A stretch of DNA of 64,000 bases, from assembly GCA_905182565.1 (NCBI GenBank), contig CAJJCB010000017.1, forward strand, positions 62,001 to 126,000. The letters run 5' to 3'. Shown here in pieces: positions 23,543 to 33,217 of this stretch. Position 1 is the first letter of the stretch, and the number at the start of each line of letters is the position of its first letter. This stretch comes from Acidimicrobiaceae bacterium (GTDB taxonomy: Bacteria; Actinomycetota; Acidimicrobiia; Acidimicrobiales; Poriferisodalaceae). Made by a program: the position numbers and the translations under genes. The notes under the pieces were generated by a model that did not search any database, was not told the origin of the DNA, and saw only the letters and a list, made by a program, of their open reading frames with translations.

Positions 23543-24895
23543 ATGACTGATATCGCCCATACTGACAGCAGCCTTACGAATCAAACTGTAGAGCTTCTTC
23601 AGGAAATGATTAGAAATGCTTGCGTAAATGATGGTCAGAAAACGTCTGGCGAGGAAATTCGTAATAGCGACATGCTCGAAACGTTCCTTGAAGGTCCCGG
23701 CGTTGAGTTAGAACACTTTGACTGTTTACCCGGTCGGAGATCAATGGTGGCACGAATCCAAGGCACTGACCCAACGGCGCCAGCTCTCTGCCTGATGGGA
23801 CATACAGATGTAGTACCAGTGAGCCCAGATGGGTGGAGCAGGGACCCATTCGGTGGGGAATTGGTAGCCGGGGAGGTTTGGGGGCGAGGTGCTGTGGATA
23901 TGTTGAATTTAACTTCTTCGATGGCGGTGGCATTTCGCAATTCCATAAAAACTGGATTCCGACCTAAAGGTGATTTGGTGTATTTTGGGGTAGCAGATGA
24001 GGAAGCTGGGGGCACTTATGGGGCCAAGTGGATGGCTGAACATCATTGGGAGGCGATCAAGGCCGACTTTGTGTTAACCGAATTCGGAGGGTTGCCGACT
24101 GAGACACCAAATGGCAAGAAGCTAACGGTCGCTGCAGGCGAAAAGGGATTAGGTTGGCGCAGGTTGACCGTAAAAGGAACACCAGGTCATGGTTCTATGC
24201 CATTTGGTGCTGACAACGCTGTTCTGAAAGCTGCAGAGATTATTCGACGGCTAGGTGATTATCGTCCATCTCCAAAGTTAACTGAAATGTGGCAGCATCA
24301 AGTTTCGACTTTGAATTTGTCCGATGAAGTCAAAGCAGCGTTACTAGACCCCGAGAAGGTTTGGGAAACAATAGCTAGTCTCGACGCGCCCGGCCTAGCT
24401 GGGCACTTGCACGCCTGCAGCCATACGACGTTTTCGCCAAATGTTGTTCACGGAGGAGTGAAAACTAATGTCATTCCTGATGTTGTTGAAATCGAAGTCG
24501 ATATCAGAACCGCCCCTGGAGACAGCGACAATGTAGATGATCACCTCAGAGAGGCACTCGGTGAGCTATTCGACGAAGTGGAAATTAAACACATCCATGA
24601 TGATGCTGCCACCTTCTCTTCAACAGATACACCGATGTGGTCACTACTTCAAGAATTGATGCAAAAAGCTCATCCGGGCGCCGAGCTTATTCCATCCCTA
24701 ATTGTGGGGGCGACTGACGCTCGGTTCTACCGGGAAAAAGGCGCAATAGCGTACGGTGCAGGCCTATTTAGCGACAATGTGACTTCCTCGGAGTTCATGA
24801 CCCGGTTCCACGGTCACGACGAGCGAGTTGATGTTGACTCGCTCGCCCTCACCACCCAACTTTGGGTTGATGTGATACAAAACTTCTGGAAATAG
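23543..24895 (+). CDS. M20-family metallopeptidase (ArgE/DapE/carboxypeptidase G2 type)
   Basis: A di-zinc aminoacylase/carboxypeptidase of about 450 residues. Seen: metal ligands in GHTDVVPVSPDGW and GRGAVDM, the catalytic DEEAGGTYGAKW, a dimerisation/lid domain starting near GTPGHGSMPFGADN, and the final ligand in HGHDERVDVDSL. It should cleave N-acyl amino acids or dipeptides in the cytoplasm. The ATG at 23543 puts the first helix (TNQTVELLQEMIR) close to the N-terminus; an in-frame ATG at 23465 adds 26 residues of low character. No neighbour gives the substrate. Confidence 0.88.
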   Translation: MTDIAHTDSSLTNQTVELLQEMIRNACVNDGQKTSGEEIRNSDMLETFLEGPGVELEHFDCLPGRRSMVARIQGTDPTAPALCLMGHTDVVPVSPDGWSRDPFGGELVAGEVWGRGAVDMLNLTSSMAVAFRNSIKTGFRPKGDLVYFGVADEEAGGTYGAKWMAEHHWEAIKADFVLTEFGGLPTETPNGKKLTVAAGEKGLGWRRLTVKGTPGHGSMPFGADNAVLKAAEIIRRLGDYRPSPKLTEMWQHQVSTLNLSDEVKAALLDPEKVWETIASLDAPGLAGHLHACSHTTFSPNVVHGGVKTNVIPDVVEIEVDIRTAPGDSDNVDDHLREALGELFDEVEIKHIHDDAATFSSTDTPMWSLLQELMQKAHPGAELIPSLIVGATDARFYREKGAIAYGAGLFSDNVTSSEFMTRFHGHDERVDVDSLALTTQLWVDVIQNFWK

Positions 24896-24915
24896 CCTAT
24901 TGATTCCTTGGTTGC

Positions 24916-25602
24916 TTATTCACCTAGGCAACTTAGCAGTGGCGCGATGTGCGGAACAATACCAGACCGAAGAGACGTGACTATGTCGTTCTCGTCTACT
25001 TGCCAGATAACTCTTTTTTCAAGATCTTTTTTATCGACAGGGACATAGGAGATGTTGTCCCCGCTGGCAGATTCTTGAATACGTTCACCAAATGCATTCA
25101 TAATCTCAAGTTTGCTGGAGCCTAAGCCATAGCCCGATCGAGTTTTGATAGGTCCACTCAGAATTTCGATGCGAACCAGCTTCTCACCGTTAAAGATGAA
25201 AGACACCCCGACAGCTCCTGACGCCGGTGAGTAAGAGCGGCATGATTCAGAACCACCAGGCGAGAGAACAAAAGATACTCGCGCAGCTTCTTCAGCTTCG
25301 CTGAGGCTCATTCCGATAGCGACGGGTCCCAATCCTCCAGTCGACAGCGAAGCAGCGTTTGTTAAGAGGGGATCTATATTCTCAAGCTCAGTCGTAGACG
25401 TAGAACTTACCTGATCAGAAATGGTCGTTGTTGGTGATGGCTGCGTCGTCGTTGTCTGTTGAATAGTAGTAGCGGTCGTCGAGTTCACAGCAACACGCTC
25501 CTCTACCACGACCTGAGGTGTGTCATCGGAACAACTGATCAAAGCGAAGGCTGAGAGCAGTATAGAAAGAGAGACAACTCGGACTGGGCTAGAACTTCGC
25601 AT
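24916..25602 (-). CDS. predicted lipoprotein
   Basis: About 228 residues with a lipoprotein signal: basic MRSSSPVR, hydrophobic VVSLSILLSAFALISC and Cys24 as the lipidation site. A Thr/Ser-rich linker follows (about 45-80) that should extend the domain from the membrane. The C-terminal part (GLGPVAIGMSLSEAEEAA, VRIEILSGPIKTRSGYGLGSS) resembles small beta-rich domains found in actinobacterial surface lipoproteins, where the GIxxGMS motif is common. Function unknown. ATG at 25602 is preferred to one 45 bp upstream. It converges with the peptidase. Confidence 0.75.
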   Translation of the reverse strand: MRSSSPVRVVSLSILLSAFALISCSDDTPQVVVEERVAVNSTTATTIQQTTTTQPSPTTTISDQVSSTSTTELENIDPLLTNAASLSTGGLGPVAIGMSLSEAEEAARVSFVLSPGGSESCRSYSPASGAVGVSFIFNGEKLVRIEILSGPIKTRSGYGLGSSKLEIMNAFGERIQESASGDNISYVPVDKKDLEKRVIWQVDENDIVTSLRSGIVPHIAPLLSCLGE

Positions 25603-25811
25603 ACGCACCTGCAGACCCCGGGATAAGCACTTAATGACCAAGTGCATCGTTTAACTATGAGAGTACTTAATATTTAGGTACAACGGGTGTCGCCCTATAT
25701 TTGTTACGTCAGTCCTGCATTTGGGTCTATGATTTGAGAAGAGGCACTGTAATAGAAGCTAGTTGTCAGCAAGACATTGTTTTTTTAGGGCAAAGAAAGA
25801 GGCGCGATAAA

Positions 25812-27542
25812 ATGAGTGGCAGCGACACAAAATACGACCTTGTTATTAGAGGCGGCTCAGTGGTTGATGGAACAGGAGCACCATCGAGAATTGCAGACGT
25901 AGGCATCATTGGCGACCGAGTCGTCAAATTAGGTGTTGTGGAAGGCACCGGTGAAACCGAAATCGATGCAGTCGGGAAGCTTGTTACTCCAGGATTTGTT
26001 GATATCCACACTCATCTAGATGCTCAATTAGCATGGGACCCAATTGGCTCCAGTTCCTGCTGGCACGGTATTACATCTGTTGTAATGGGTAATTGTGGAG
26101 TGACCTTCGCCCCTGTCAAAACTGAGGACATCGAGTTCATCGCAGAAGTCATGGAGTCAGTAGAAGATATTCCCAAGGATGCTATTCTCGAAGGCCTTCC
26201 ATGGAATTGGCGGACCTACGGTGAATATCTGAATTTTATCGACTCAACTCCTAAAGGAATAAATGTCGGTGGCATGGTTGGACATGTAGCCGTGCGTTGG
26301 CATGTGATGGGAGAATCTAGCCTTGACGAAGAACCTGCCTCAGCAGAACAGATAAGTTCAATGTGCGAGTTAGTCGATGAAGCCATGACTGCGGGCGCAC
26401 TTGGTTTCTCCACATCTAGAACTTTGTTACACCGAACTCCAGATGGTAGGCCGATACCGGGAACATTTGCTGATGACGATGAGCTTTTTGCATTTGCAGA
26501 TGTACTTGGTGAACACGGCCGGGGAGTCTTCGAATCTGCTCCACGATTTGAGAAAGCCGGTGCAGACTGGGAAGGCCTCAAACATGAAATAGAAACTCTG
26601 GGCGAAATAACCCGGCGCAGTGGCCGACCATCAACGTTTGGATTGGTCTATAACGCAGTTCGTCCAGATATGAGCGATGTGGCTCTTAGGGCTGTGGAAG
26701 CTGAAAATGCCTCAGGCGCACAATTACGACCACAGACTACATGCAGGCCCATTGGTGTTGTACTTGGAATTCAGCACCGTACTCCCTGGGCACGCGCCGG
26801 AGTAACTTGGAGATCCCTTCGCGATATGAGTGTGGAACAGCGACTCGATACCATTCGGAACCCTGAACTGAGAGCAAGATTAATTCACGAAGGTAATAAT
26901 CCAGAAAAAGTGCATGGCAATGGAAGTGCCATGGTCGATCTCAGTCGCCTGTACCTTCTAGATGCAGAGAATCCTAATTATCGGGTTGGTCAAGAAGGAA
27001 CCCTGGAATCACTCGCGACGAAAGCTGGAATAAGCCCAGTCGAGTACTTTTTGAATGCAACTGATGAATCGAATGGTTCGGTCATGCTGAGCTTGCCAAT
27101 CCTTAACCAGGACTATGAAGCAATCGAAACAATGTTAGATCATGACTCGATCGTAATGGGACTGGCCGACGCAGGAGCACACGTTGGCCAGATCATGGAC
27201 TCCAGTCAGCCCACCTATTTTTTGAGTCACTGGGTTCGCGATACTGGCTATTTCACGCTTGAAGAAGGCATTCGGCGAATTACCTCTGATACAGCTGATC
27301 TGTTTGGTCTCAAAAATCGAGGGCGCCTCGTTGAAGGTGCATATGCGGATATTAATGTCATTGACTGGGATAAGCTTTCTCTCTCCGGCCCAGAATATGT
27401 TCATGACTTTCCGGGCGGCGCAGGAAGATACATTCAACGCGGGGCCGGATACGATGCCACAGTCGTGAACGGGGAACTATTTATGCAAAACGGTGAACAT
27501 ACCGGAGCCTTAGCTGGCGTTACTCTTCGCTCAAATGATTGA
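25812..27542 (+). CDS. amidohydrolase, D-aminoacylase-like
   Basis: A 576-residue metal-dependent hydrolase of the N-acyl-D-amino-acid deacylase group. Seen: DLVIRGGSVVDGTGAP, GFVDIHTHLDAQLAWDP with the HxH metal motif followed by Asp, MGNCGVTFAPVK with the Cys of this group, GALGFSTSRT, and the late DAGAHVGQIMD plus RGRLVEGAYADINVID. These point to hydrolysis of N-acyl D-amino acids or related cyclic amides. ATG at 25812 follows AGAAAGAGG; the longer frame from 25701 is not protein-like. Confidence 0.88.
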   Translation: MSGSDTKYDLVIRGGSVVDGTGAPSRIADVGIIGDRVVKLGVVEGTGETEIDAVGKLVTPGFVDIHTHLDAQLAWDPIGSSSCWHGITSVVMGNCGVTFAPVKTEDIEFIAEVMESVEDIPKDAILEGLPWNWRTYGEYLNFIDSTPKGINVGGMVGHVAVRWHVMGESSLDEEPASAEQISSMCELVDEAMTAGALGFSTSRTLLHRTPDGRPIPGTFADDDELFAFADVLGEHGRGVFESAPRFEKAGADWEGLKHEIETLGEITRRSGRPSTFGLVYNAVRPDMSDVALRAVEAENASGAQLRPQTTCRPIGVVLGIQHRTPWARAGVTWRSLRDMSVEQRLDTIRNPELRARLIHEGNNPEKVHGNGSAMVDLSRLYLLDAENPNYRVGQEGTLESLATKAGISPVEYFLNATDESNGSVMLSLPILNQDYEAIETMLDHDSIVMGLADAGAHVGQIMDSSQPTYFLSHWVRDTGYFTLEEGIRRITSDTADLFGLKNRGRLVEGAYADINVIDWDKLSLSGPEYVHDFPGGAGRYIQRGAGYDATVVNGELFMQNGEHTGALAGVTLRSND

Positions 27543-27560
27543 CTCAAATTTGATTTTGTG

Positions 27561-27576
27561 ACCGAAGTCGGTTTTT
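27561..27576 (+). terminator. weak intrinsic terminator
   Basis: ACCG-AAGT-CGGT followed directly by TTTTT, 19 bp after the amidohydrolase stop. The stem is only 4 bp plus a wobble, so efficiency is doubtful. Confidence 0.35.
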
Positions 27577-27606
27577 GGGGGGTCTTCCTCCGCTAACGTG
27601 CCAACA

Positions 27607-28077
27607 ATGGCAAATTCACCTGAAATGACGATCGATACAGAATTAACGTACCGAGTAACTCTTGGCACTAACAAGGGCAATATAGTTATGGATCTCGATC
27701 CTAAACTTGCTCCTATTACCGTAAATAATTTTATATCGCTAGCTCGCGATGGGTATTACACAGGGTTAACTTTTCATCGGGTTGTGCCAGACTTCGTGAT
27801 CCAGGGCGGATGTCCTGAAGGAAGCGGTACTGGTGGTCCGGGTTATCGGTTCGATGACGAACCCGTTACTGCCGATTACACTCTTGGAGCGCTAGCCATG
27901 GCTAACGCCGGGCCCAACACCAACGGGAGCCAATTTTTCATATGCATAGATGATTGCACCACGAAACTAGCCAAGTCTTATAACCATTTTGGTTTCGTTT
28001 CCGATGGAATGGATGTAGCGCTTTCCATAGGTGTCGGTGATGTAATGCAGACTGTTGAGATTGAAGAAATCAAATAG
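27607..28077 (+). CDS. peptidyl-prolyl cis-trans isomerase, cyclophilin type
   Basis: A compact cyclophilin of about 156 residues without a signal peptide, so cytoplasmic; it speeds proline isomerisation in folding. Seen: FHRVVPDFVIQGG with the catalytic Arg and Phe, GTGGPGYRFDDE, ALAMANAGPNTNGSQFFIC with Gln and Phe of the active site, and NHFGFV. The usual tryptophan that confers cyclosporin binding is absent, as in many bacterial forms. Start could be ATG 27607 or GTG 27598; no strong ribosome site decides it. Confidence 0.9.
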   Translation: MANSPEMTIDTELTYRVTLGTNKGNIVMDLDPKLAPITVNNFISLARDGYYTGLTFHRVVPDFVIQGGCPEGSGTGGPGYRFDDEPVTADYTLGALAMANAGPNTNGSQFFICIDDCTTKLAKSYNHFGFVSDGMDVALSIGVGDVMQTVEIEEIK

Positions 28078-28155
28078 TCTGACTGGGTAGTTCACTACTA
28101 TTTGGAAACAGTTTTCGTACCAAAAAGACTTAACAAAAAATAAATTGGGGGAGTA

Positions 28156-28953
28156 ATGAGCGAAGCAGTAGTTCTATACGAAGAAACAGACGGCGTAGCT
28201 ATAATTACGCTTAATCGTCCTGAGAGGTTGAACTCATGGACCGGCGAGCTGGGTACCGGGTATTTCAATGCCTTAGATACAGCGGCAGCCTCAGCATCGG
28301 TTAAAGCCATAGTAGTAACTGGGGCAGGGCGTGGATTTTGCTCTGGAGCCGATATGGATATGCTTCAGGGCATACAAGATCGGGGAGGTGAGGGCGAAGA
28401 GCGTCCGCAGCACCGCGATGAAAGACATGACTACGCACTCTCAATTCCGAAGCCGGTTGTCGCAGCGATAAATGGCGCCTGCGCCGGATTGGGATTTGTT
28501 CATGCGATGATGTGCGATATACGATTTGCTGCCGAAGGAGCGAAATTCACCAGCGCCTTCGCTCGAAGAGGTCTTATTGCAGAACATGGAGTGGCTTATA
28601 TGCTTCCCCGAGTAGTAGGCCCATCAAATGCTCTGGACATTCTTATGTCGGGTCGGGTCTTTCTAGCAGATGAAGCTAAAGAAATGGGCGTAGTCAGTCG
28701 GGTGCTTGCCCCTGAGGACCTTCTTTCGGCAACCGTCGAATATGCACGAGATCTCGGTAAATATAGCGCTCCATGGTCGATGGCTCAGATAAAGAAGCAG
28801 GTCTGGAACCAACTAGATCTGGCACGAACTGATGCACTAGCTGAGTCGAACGCACTGATGGTGGATTCACTTAAGCGAAACGATTTTAAAGAAGGAGTAG
28901 CTAGCTTTGTTCAAAAACGTGATCCAGCCTTTGAACCAGTCACTAAAAATTGA
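28156..28953 (+). CDS. enoyl-CoA hydratase/isomerase family protein
   Basis: A 265-residue crotonase with NRPERLNSW, the oxyanion loop GRGFCSGADMDML and AAINGACAGLGFVHAMMCD. It belongs to the branch with TSAFARRGLIAEHG, in which the first catalytic glutamate aligns with Phe and the second with Asp (ALDILMSGR); an acidic residue in IAEHG might stand in. The gene at 45689 is a near relative (GTAFVRLG). GGGGGAG precedes the ATG. Substrate unknown. Confidence 0.9.
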   Translation: MSEAVVLYEETDGVAIITLNRPERLNSWTGELGTGYFNALDTAAASASVKAIVVTGAGRGFCSGADMDMLQGIQDRGGEGEERPQHRDERHDYALSIPKPVVAAINGACAGLGFVHAMMCDIRFAAEGAKFTSAFARRGLIAEHGVAYMLPRVVGPSNALDILMSGRVFLADEAKEMGVVSRVLAPEDLLSATVEYARDLGKYSAPWSMAQIKKQVWNQLDLARTDALAESNALMVDSLKRNDFKEGVASFVQKRDPAFEPVTKN

Positions 28954-28972
28954 ATCTACTAATTTGTGTGTT

Positions 28973-28992
28973 GACTCAAGTGAGTCTATTTT
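28973..28992 (+). terminator. short terminator-like hairpin
   Basis: GACTC-AAGT-GAGTC followed by TATTTT, 20 bp after the crotonase stop and before the antiporter gene. Short stem, so a weak terminator at best. Confidence 0.4.
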
Positions 28993-29028
28993 AGCAGTTG
29001 CCCTATCTACTAACGCGTCTGGAAAAAA

Positions 29029-30642
29029 ATGACAAGCACTCTTGCCGCCTTTGCTGTGCTGGCTTGGCTTGCGTATATTGCTAGCAGGATGCTCGCTCGT
29101 CGCCAGCTTCCAGAAGTTGTTGCCTTTCTGCTTGTCGGTGCTCTGCTAGGCCCCTCAGGGATCGAACTGATTAGCCAAGATGAGCTAGTCAAGTTGCAGC
29201 CCATCACAGAGGTTGCTTTAGCCATTCTGATGTTCGTGATTGGTGAACGAGTTTCTACGCGCGCCTTGAAGGCAGCACGTTGGGCTCTGACAGCCGGCAT
29301 CGTCCAGTTTGGTGTAAGTGCTGTTGCAGTGTTTTTTGTTACTCGCGCAGCGGGCGCTGAGGAATCAGTAGCTTTAGTGCTTGCTGTGTTGGCTGGTGCT
29401 GGTGCGCCGATGACTGTTGCGCACGTGGTGAGCTCAGTTAAAGGCACAGGTGCTTATGGTACGGGGCTCGTTGGAACGCATGCAGTATCGGATGCGTTGG
29501 CCACCACGACTTTTGCTGCTGTGCTGCCGGTTGCTGCACTTCTTAGTGAACAAGATGCGGCTATCAGTTCTGCGTTGCTAGATTTTCTTCAACTAGGAAT
29601 TGGAGGAGCATTATTAGGAGTCGCCGGTGGTTGGCTAATTTCACGTATCGGATTTCAAATTGAGACATCGGGCGAATTATTACTTTTTGTGTTAGTCCAC
29701 ATACTTTTGGCGTGGTCGCTTTGTGAATGGCTGGGGAGCTCCTTGCCGTTAGCGGCCTTGGTGGCAGGTGCAACCGCAGCGTCAGTTTCAGCAGAAGCTT
29801 TTTCGGCGCGATTATTTCGTACTATAAAAAGTATCGAACAGCCTTTATACCTGCTGTTCTTTGGGCTCGCAGGTGCTTCCATTCATATGGATGACGTAGT
29901 AAACGTTGGCCTAGTAGGTGTTGCCTACGTATTGGTTCGTGTCGGTGGAAAGATAGTCGGTGGTCTATTAGGTGGAATGCTTGGCGGACTTCACTGGAAA
30001 ACAGCATTGCGTCTTGGAGTCAATTTGACTCCGCAGGCAGGAGTTGCTGTAGGTCTGGCTGTCTTGGCAAGCGAGACACTTGGGTCTGACGGATCCGAAA
30101 TAGCGACGGTGGTGCTGGGTTCTGTAGTGCTCTTCGAATTGATAGGTCCGTTATTGGTCGCAAGAGATCTTAAATCGATGGCAACTGGTGAAGATGATGC
30201 GGCTCCTTTAGACCACACTAACGTGCCCGTTCCAGCAAAAGTTTTACTTGCTTCGCCTATACCAATTGATATTCCGGAGTGGGTTATTGACTTAATGGCA
30301 CGTTGGCGTTCTTCGATCGTTATTTTTATGCCTGGCAGTGAGGATGATGATCGAGTGGCACGAGTGGTGCGGCTCTGCGACAGTAAGGATGTAGAGCATG
30401 AAATAAAATTCTTGGAGACCGAAAGTTTCACAGGTGCTGTCGCGCGAGCCCAAGCGGAAGAACATGCAGACATGGTGATCTTATTTTCCTCGCGTCCTAT
30501 GGGTCAAACATCACGCCTCGTTCTTTTCCCGGTTGAACGCATTAGCAGACAATTGTCAGTGCCAGTACTCAGTTTCCCAATAGTTACAGAAGGCCCGCCC
30601 GAGCCTGACTTAGAAACGAAAAAATGGCTTTGGAGAGGTTAG
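29029..30642 (+). CDS. Kef-type cation:proton antiporter (CPA2) with C-terminal USP-like domain
   Basis: A 537-residue membrane antiporter. About twelve hydrophobic helices cover residues 1-385, opening with the CPA2 pattern LPEVVAFLLVGALLGPSG and containing GTHAVSDALATTTFAAV and GVNLTPQAGVAVGLAV. After a linker, residues about 425-525 form a cytoplasmic domain resembling universal stress proteins (SSIVIFMPGSEDDDRVARV, EEHADMVILFSSRP) rather than a TrkA-N domain, so nucleotide control is plausible. It should exchange Na+ or K+ for protons. Its stop codon touches the stop of the convergent gene with no gap. Confidence 0.85.
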   Translation: MTSTLAAFAVLAWLAYIASRMLARRQLPEVVAFLLVGALLGPSGIELISQDELVKLQPITEVALAILMFVIGERVSTRALKAARWALTAGIVQFGVSAVAVFFVTRAAGAEESVALVLAVLAGAGAPMTVAHVVSSVKGTGAYGTGLVGTHAVSDALATTTFAAVLPVAALLSEQDAAISSALLDFLQLGIGGALLGVAGGWLISRIGFQIETSGELLLFVLVHILLAWSLCEWLGSSLPLAALVAGATAASVSAEAFSARLFRTIKSIEQPLYLLFFGLAGASIHMDDVVNVGLVGVAYVLVRVGGKIVGGLLGGMLGGLHWKTALRLGVNLTPQAGVAVGLAVLASETLGSDGSEIATVVLGSVVLFELIGPLLVARDLKSMATGEDDAAPLDHTNVPVPAKVLLASPIPIDIPEWVIDLMARWRSSIVIFMPGSEDDDRVARVVRLCDSKDVEHEIKFLETESFTGAVARAQAEEHADMVILFSSRPMGQTSRLVLFPVERISRQLSVPVLSFPIVTEGPPEPDLETKKWLWRG

Positions 30643-31545
30643 TTACTGCAGCTCGCTAAGAGCTGGGGAGATCGGCCAGCCTTCTACTCGTTGAGCGATC
30701 TCGGCTGAAGGCAAATCGGTAGGCCCATGTAGCAACTCCTTCATGAGGCCTGAAGAATTACATTCGCTGAGGTAACTCAGCACAGAAACTACCTGATCGG
30801 CGTCTTTCACTTCGTGCTGAAAGAGTCGAGGGAATTCACTCGGCCACACTTCAGCGACCCATATATCGCCTATCTGAGGCCTAGTTCCGAAACCGGTTTC
30901 AAACGGCCATATTTTGATTTGAGGGTGTCTTTCTTTCAAGGCGGTTAGCCAAGGCACAGCCATGAGAAATTGGCCTCCAACAGATCCAGGGTACGCCAAT
31001 TTCCAGGTTGACTGTATAGCTAAACTCTTAGAACGCATTAGTTGCTCACATAGTCGAAACTCCGGGATGCTTCTGTTACCCCAAGGGAAATTGGGTCGCG
31101 TTGCATGAAGCTCCGCATATGTCCGGCCATTCGGGTGGCCCCAAAACGGACCGCGACCTTGGCCAAGCAATGCGTTGAGTGATGAACCCGCTAGAAAGCG
31201 GTTATTTGAATTGTCTGGGCTGTCAGTCACTTTTGAATTTATAAGATTCCAAGTACCTCTCCAGGAAGTGTCAGACGCGCCAATGATCTCTTCGAATGGA
31301 CTGGGAAGACCAAGGCTTACGTCGATTGCAATTAGTCGCGAATGATTAGCGTTGGTTGCTCTAATAACACTGTCAATTTCGTTTCCTGCCTGAGTCCGAG
31401 TCGGTGGATTGCTTAAGCACGTGCGGTCTGAGATTTTGCTTACGATCCAGATACTGTCTTTGCCGACTGTTGGGCGGCTCGCTGAACTCCAATCAATAAC
31501 TGTGAGTTCATCAAAAATTTGATTCTGTCTATTACTATGCGTCAC
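30643..31545 (-). CDS. hypothetical protein, DUF429/RNase H-fold-like
   Basis: About 300 residues, no signal peptide or membrane helix. Its opening strand carries an acid and serine pair (LTVIDWSSASRP), followed by SIWIVSK and a second acidic strand RLIAIDVSLGLPSP, the layout of RNase H-like DUF429 proteins; motifs PFWGHPNGRTY, NFPWGNRSIPEFRLCEQ and IKIWPFETGF follow. Similar proteins sit beside molybdopterin and cobalamin genes in proteobacteria, but not here. GTG at 31545 is a guess: the longer TTG start would leave only 8 bp to the divergent crotonase gene. Confidence 0.6.
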   Translation of the reverse strand: MTHSNRQNQIFDELTVIDWSSASRPTVGKDSIWIVSKISDRTCLSNPPTRTQAGNEIDSVIRATNANHSRLIAIDVSLGLPSPFEEIIGASDTSWRGTWNLINSKVTDSPDNSNNRFLAGSSLNALLGQGRGPFWGHPNGRTYAELHATRPNFPWGNRSIPEFRLCEQLMRSKSLAIQSTWKLAYPGSVGGQFLMAVPWLTALKERHPQIKIWPFETGFGTRPQIGDIWVAEVWPSEFPRLFQHEVKDADQVVSVLSYLSECNSSGLMKELLHGPTDLPSAEIAQRVEGWPISPALSELQ

Positions 31546-31613
31546 AGTCAGCGTTCCAGGCAATTGTGGGAAAAGCGGCAAGCTAGTTAACGCTAACAAG
31601 CGAAGGATTGAAT

Positions 31614-32405
31614 ATGGCCAATCGAGTTACCCTCAAAGTTGAAAATGGTGTAGCTGATGTGCGGTTGAACCGCCCAGAAAAGCTAAATGCTTTAGATAAT
31701 GCCATGTTTCGCTCGTTGGTTGATACTGGTGAATTGTTAAAAAGCCGCACTGACGTCCGAGCGGTTGTTTTGTCAGGTGAAGGGTCGTCGTTTTGTTCGG
31801 GAGTTGACTTAGCATCATTTCAGAAAATGGCCTCATCAGATCCGGACGAAGCTGTTGAGCACAAATCTGAGCAGCGTATGACGCATCTAGGCCAACAGGC
31901 AGCATGGGTATGGCAAGAGATAGATGTACCGGTTATAGGAGCTATTGCCGGTCATGCGTTAGGAGGCGGATTTCAAATAGCGATGGGCCCAGACATTCGG
32001 TTAGTTCATCCTGAAACTAAATTGTCAGTATTGGAAATTCGATGGGGACTAACTGCGGACATGGGCGCAACCGTTCTCCTACCGCCGAATGTCCGGATGG
32101 ACGTGATGAAAGAACTCTATTTTACAGGAAAGATTGTTACAGGTATCGAGGCGGTAGAACTAGGTTTAGCAACTCGCGTGTCAGATAATCCCCACTCTGA
32201 AGCGATGGGGATGGCTCATGAAATTGCCGAAAAAAACCCAGAAGCGATTAAGCGAATGAAGAAGATGCTCAACGCCATTGAATCACAGGATGTTGCTAGG
32301 AGATTCGAGTCCGAGCGAGAGAATATAAACGCTCTGATTGGTTCTCCGAACCAGAAAGAGGCAGTTAAGGCCTACTTTGAAAAACGGGCACCGAAGTTCA
32401 GCTGA
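31614..32405 (+). CDS. enoyl-CoA hydratase/isomerase family protein
   Basis: A 263-residue crotonase that keeps both catalytic glutamates by alignment (VLEIRWG and MKELYFTG), with oxyanion loops GSSFCSGVDLASF and GAIAGHALGGGFQIAMG. It is the best candidate among the four crotonases of the window for a true enoyl-CoA hydratase. ATG at 31614 has GAAGG ahead; an in-frame TTG at 31608 is rejected. It leads a short plus-strand run with the phosphatase (35 bp) and exporter genes. Confidence 0.9.
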   Translation: MANRVTLKVENGVADVRLNRPEKLNALDNAMFRSLVDTGELLKSRTDVRAVVLSGEGSSFCSGVDLASFQKMASSDPDEAVEHKSEQRMTHLGQQAAWVWQEIDVPVIGAIAGHALGGGFQIAMGPDIRLVHPETKLSVLEIRWGLTADMGATVLLPPNVRMDVMKELYFTGKIVTGIEAVELGLATRVSDNPHSEAMGMAHEIAEKNPEAIKRMKKMLNAIESQDVARRFESERENINALIGSPNQKEAVKAYFEKRAPKFS

Positions 32406-32440
32406 TTGTATATTTCGATGGAGAGACTGGAGGCATATCT

Positions 32441-33217
32441 ATGAGTATTGAAGCGCTCATGGAAGAAGCGCGCGAGATAGCTGAGGCTGCCGGAGCACTT
32501 ACTCTAAAGTGGTATCAAAAAAATGACTTAGAAGTTAACTATAAGCTTGATGGTACTGAGGTAACAGAAGCAGACCGTGCGGCGGAAGCACTTATACGGG
32601 AGCAATTGCTTAAACATCACCCTGAAGATGCAGTCGTAGGAGAAGAACATGGCGGCAGTTTTAGTACGACAAACAGGACTTGGGTCATAGACCCAATTGA
32701 CGGGACCCGCGGCTTTGTTAAGGGAATACCTTTGTATTCGACGCTATTAGCATTGGTCGACGAAGAGGGTCCGCTGGTAGGCGTTATTCACTTGCCTGTC
32801 CTAGGTCTGACAATGGTTGCAGGACGTGGAAATGGATGCTGGCTAGGTGATCAGAGGTGTAGAGTTAGTGCGCACTCAGTGTTAGACAAGGCACTGATCA
32901 ACACTAGTAGCTACGAAACTTTCAGTGAACAAAACTTCGGTCACTTGAAAAAAAGTGGCGCAGTCATGCGAACATGGGGAGATGGTTACGGCTATTTTCT
33001 AGTGGCGTCTGGTCGAGCAGAAGCAATGGTTGATCCAGTCTGTTCAGTCTGGGATTTAGCGCCAGTCCCAATAATTATCGAAGAGGCAGGCGGCAAGTTT
33101 TCTAATTTGCTCGGAGAGTCAGGCTTAAAACTCGATCAAAGGTCGGACCATCTTGACGGGCTGGCAACGAACGGCTTAGTACACAATGAACTTTTGGCTA
33201 CCCTTGGGAAATCATGA
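32441..33217 (+). CDS. inositol monophosphatase family phosphatase (HisN-like)
   Basis: A 258-residue Mg2+-dependent phosphatase. Seen: TEADRAAEALIREQL, VGEEHGG with the metal-binding glutamate, the core DPIDGTRGFVKGIPLYSTLLAL and the late metal site WDLAPVPIIIEEAGG. The RGF after DGT is like histidinol-phosphate phosphatases of actinobacteria, so histidine synthesis is likely, though inositol-1-phosphatase cannot be excluded. No other his genes are nearby. It overlaps the next gene by 4 bp (ATGA). Confidence 0.85.
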   Translation: MSIEALMEEAREIAEAAGALTLKWYQKNDLEVNYKLDGTEVTEADRAAEALIREQLLKHHPEDAVVGEEHGGSFSTTNRTWVIDPIDGTRGFVKGIPLYSTLLALVDEEGPLVGVIHLPVLGLTMVAGRGNGCWLGDQRCRVSAHSVLDKALINTSSYETFSEQNFGHLKKSGAVMRTWGDGYGYFLVASGRAEAMVDPVCSVWDLAPVPIIIEEAGGKFSNLLGESGLKLDQRSDHLDGLATNGLVHNELLATLGKS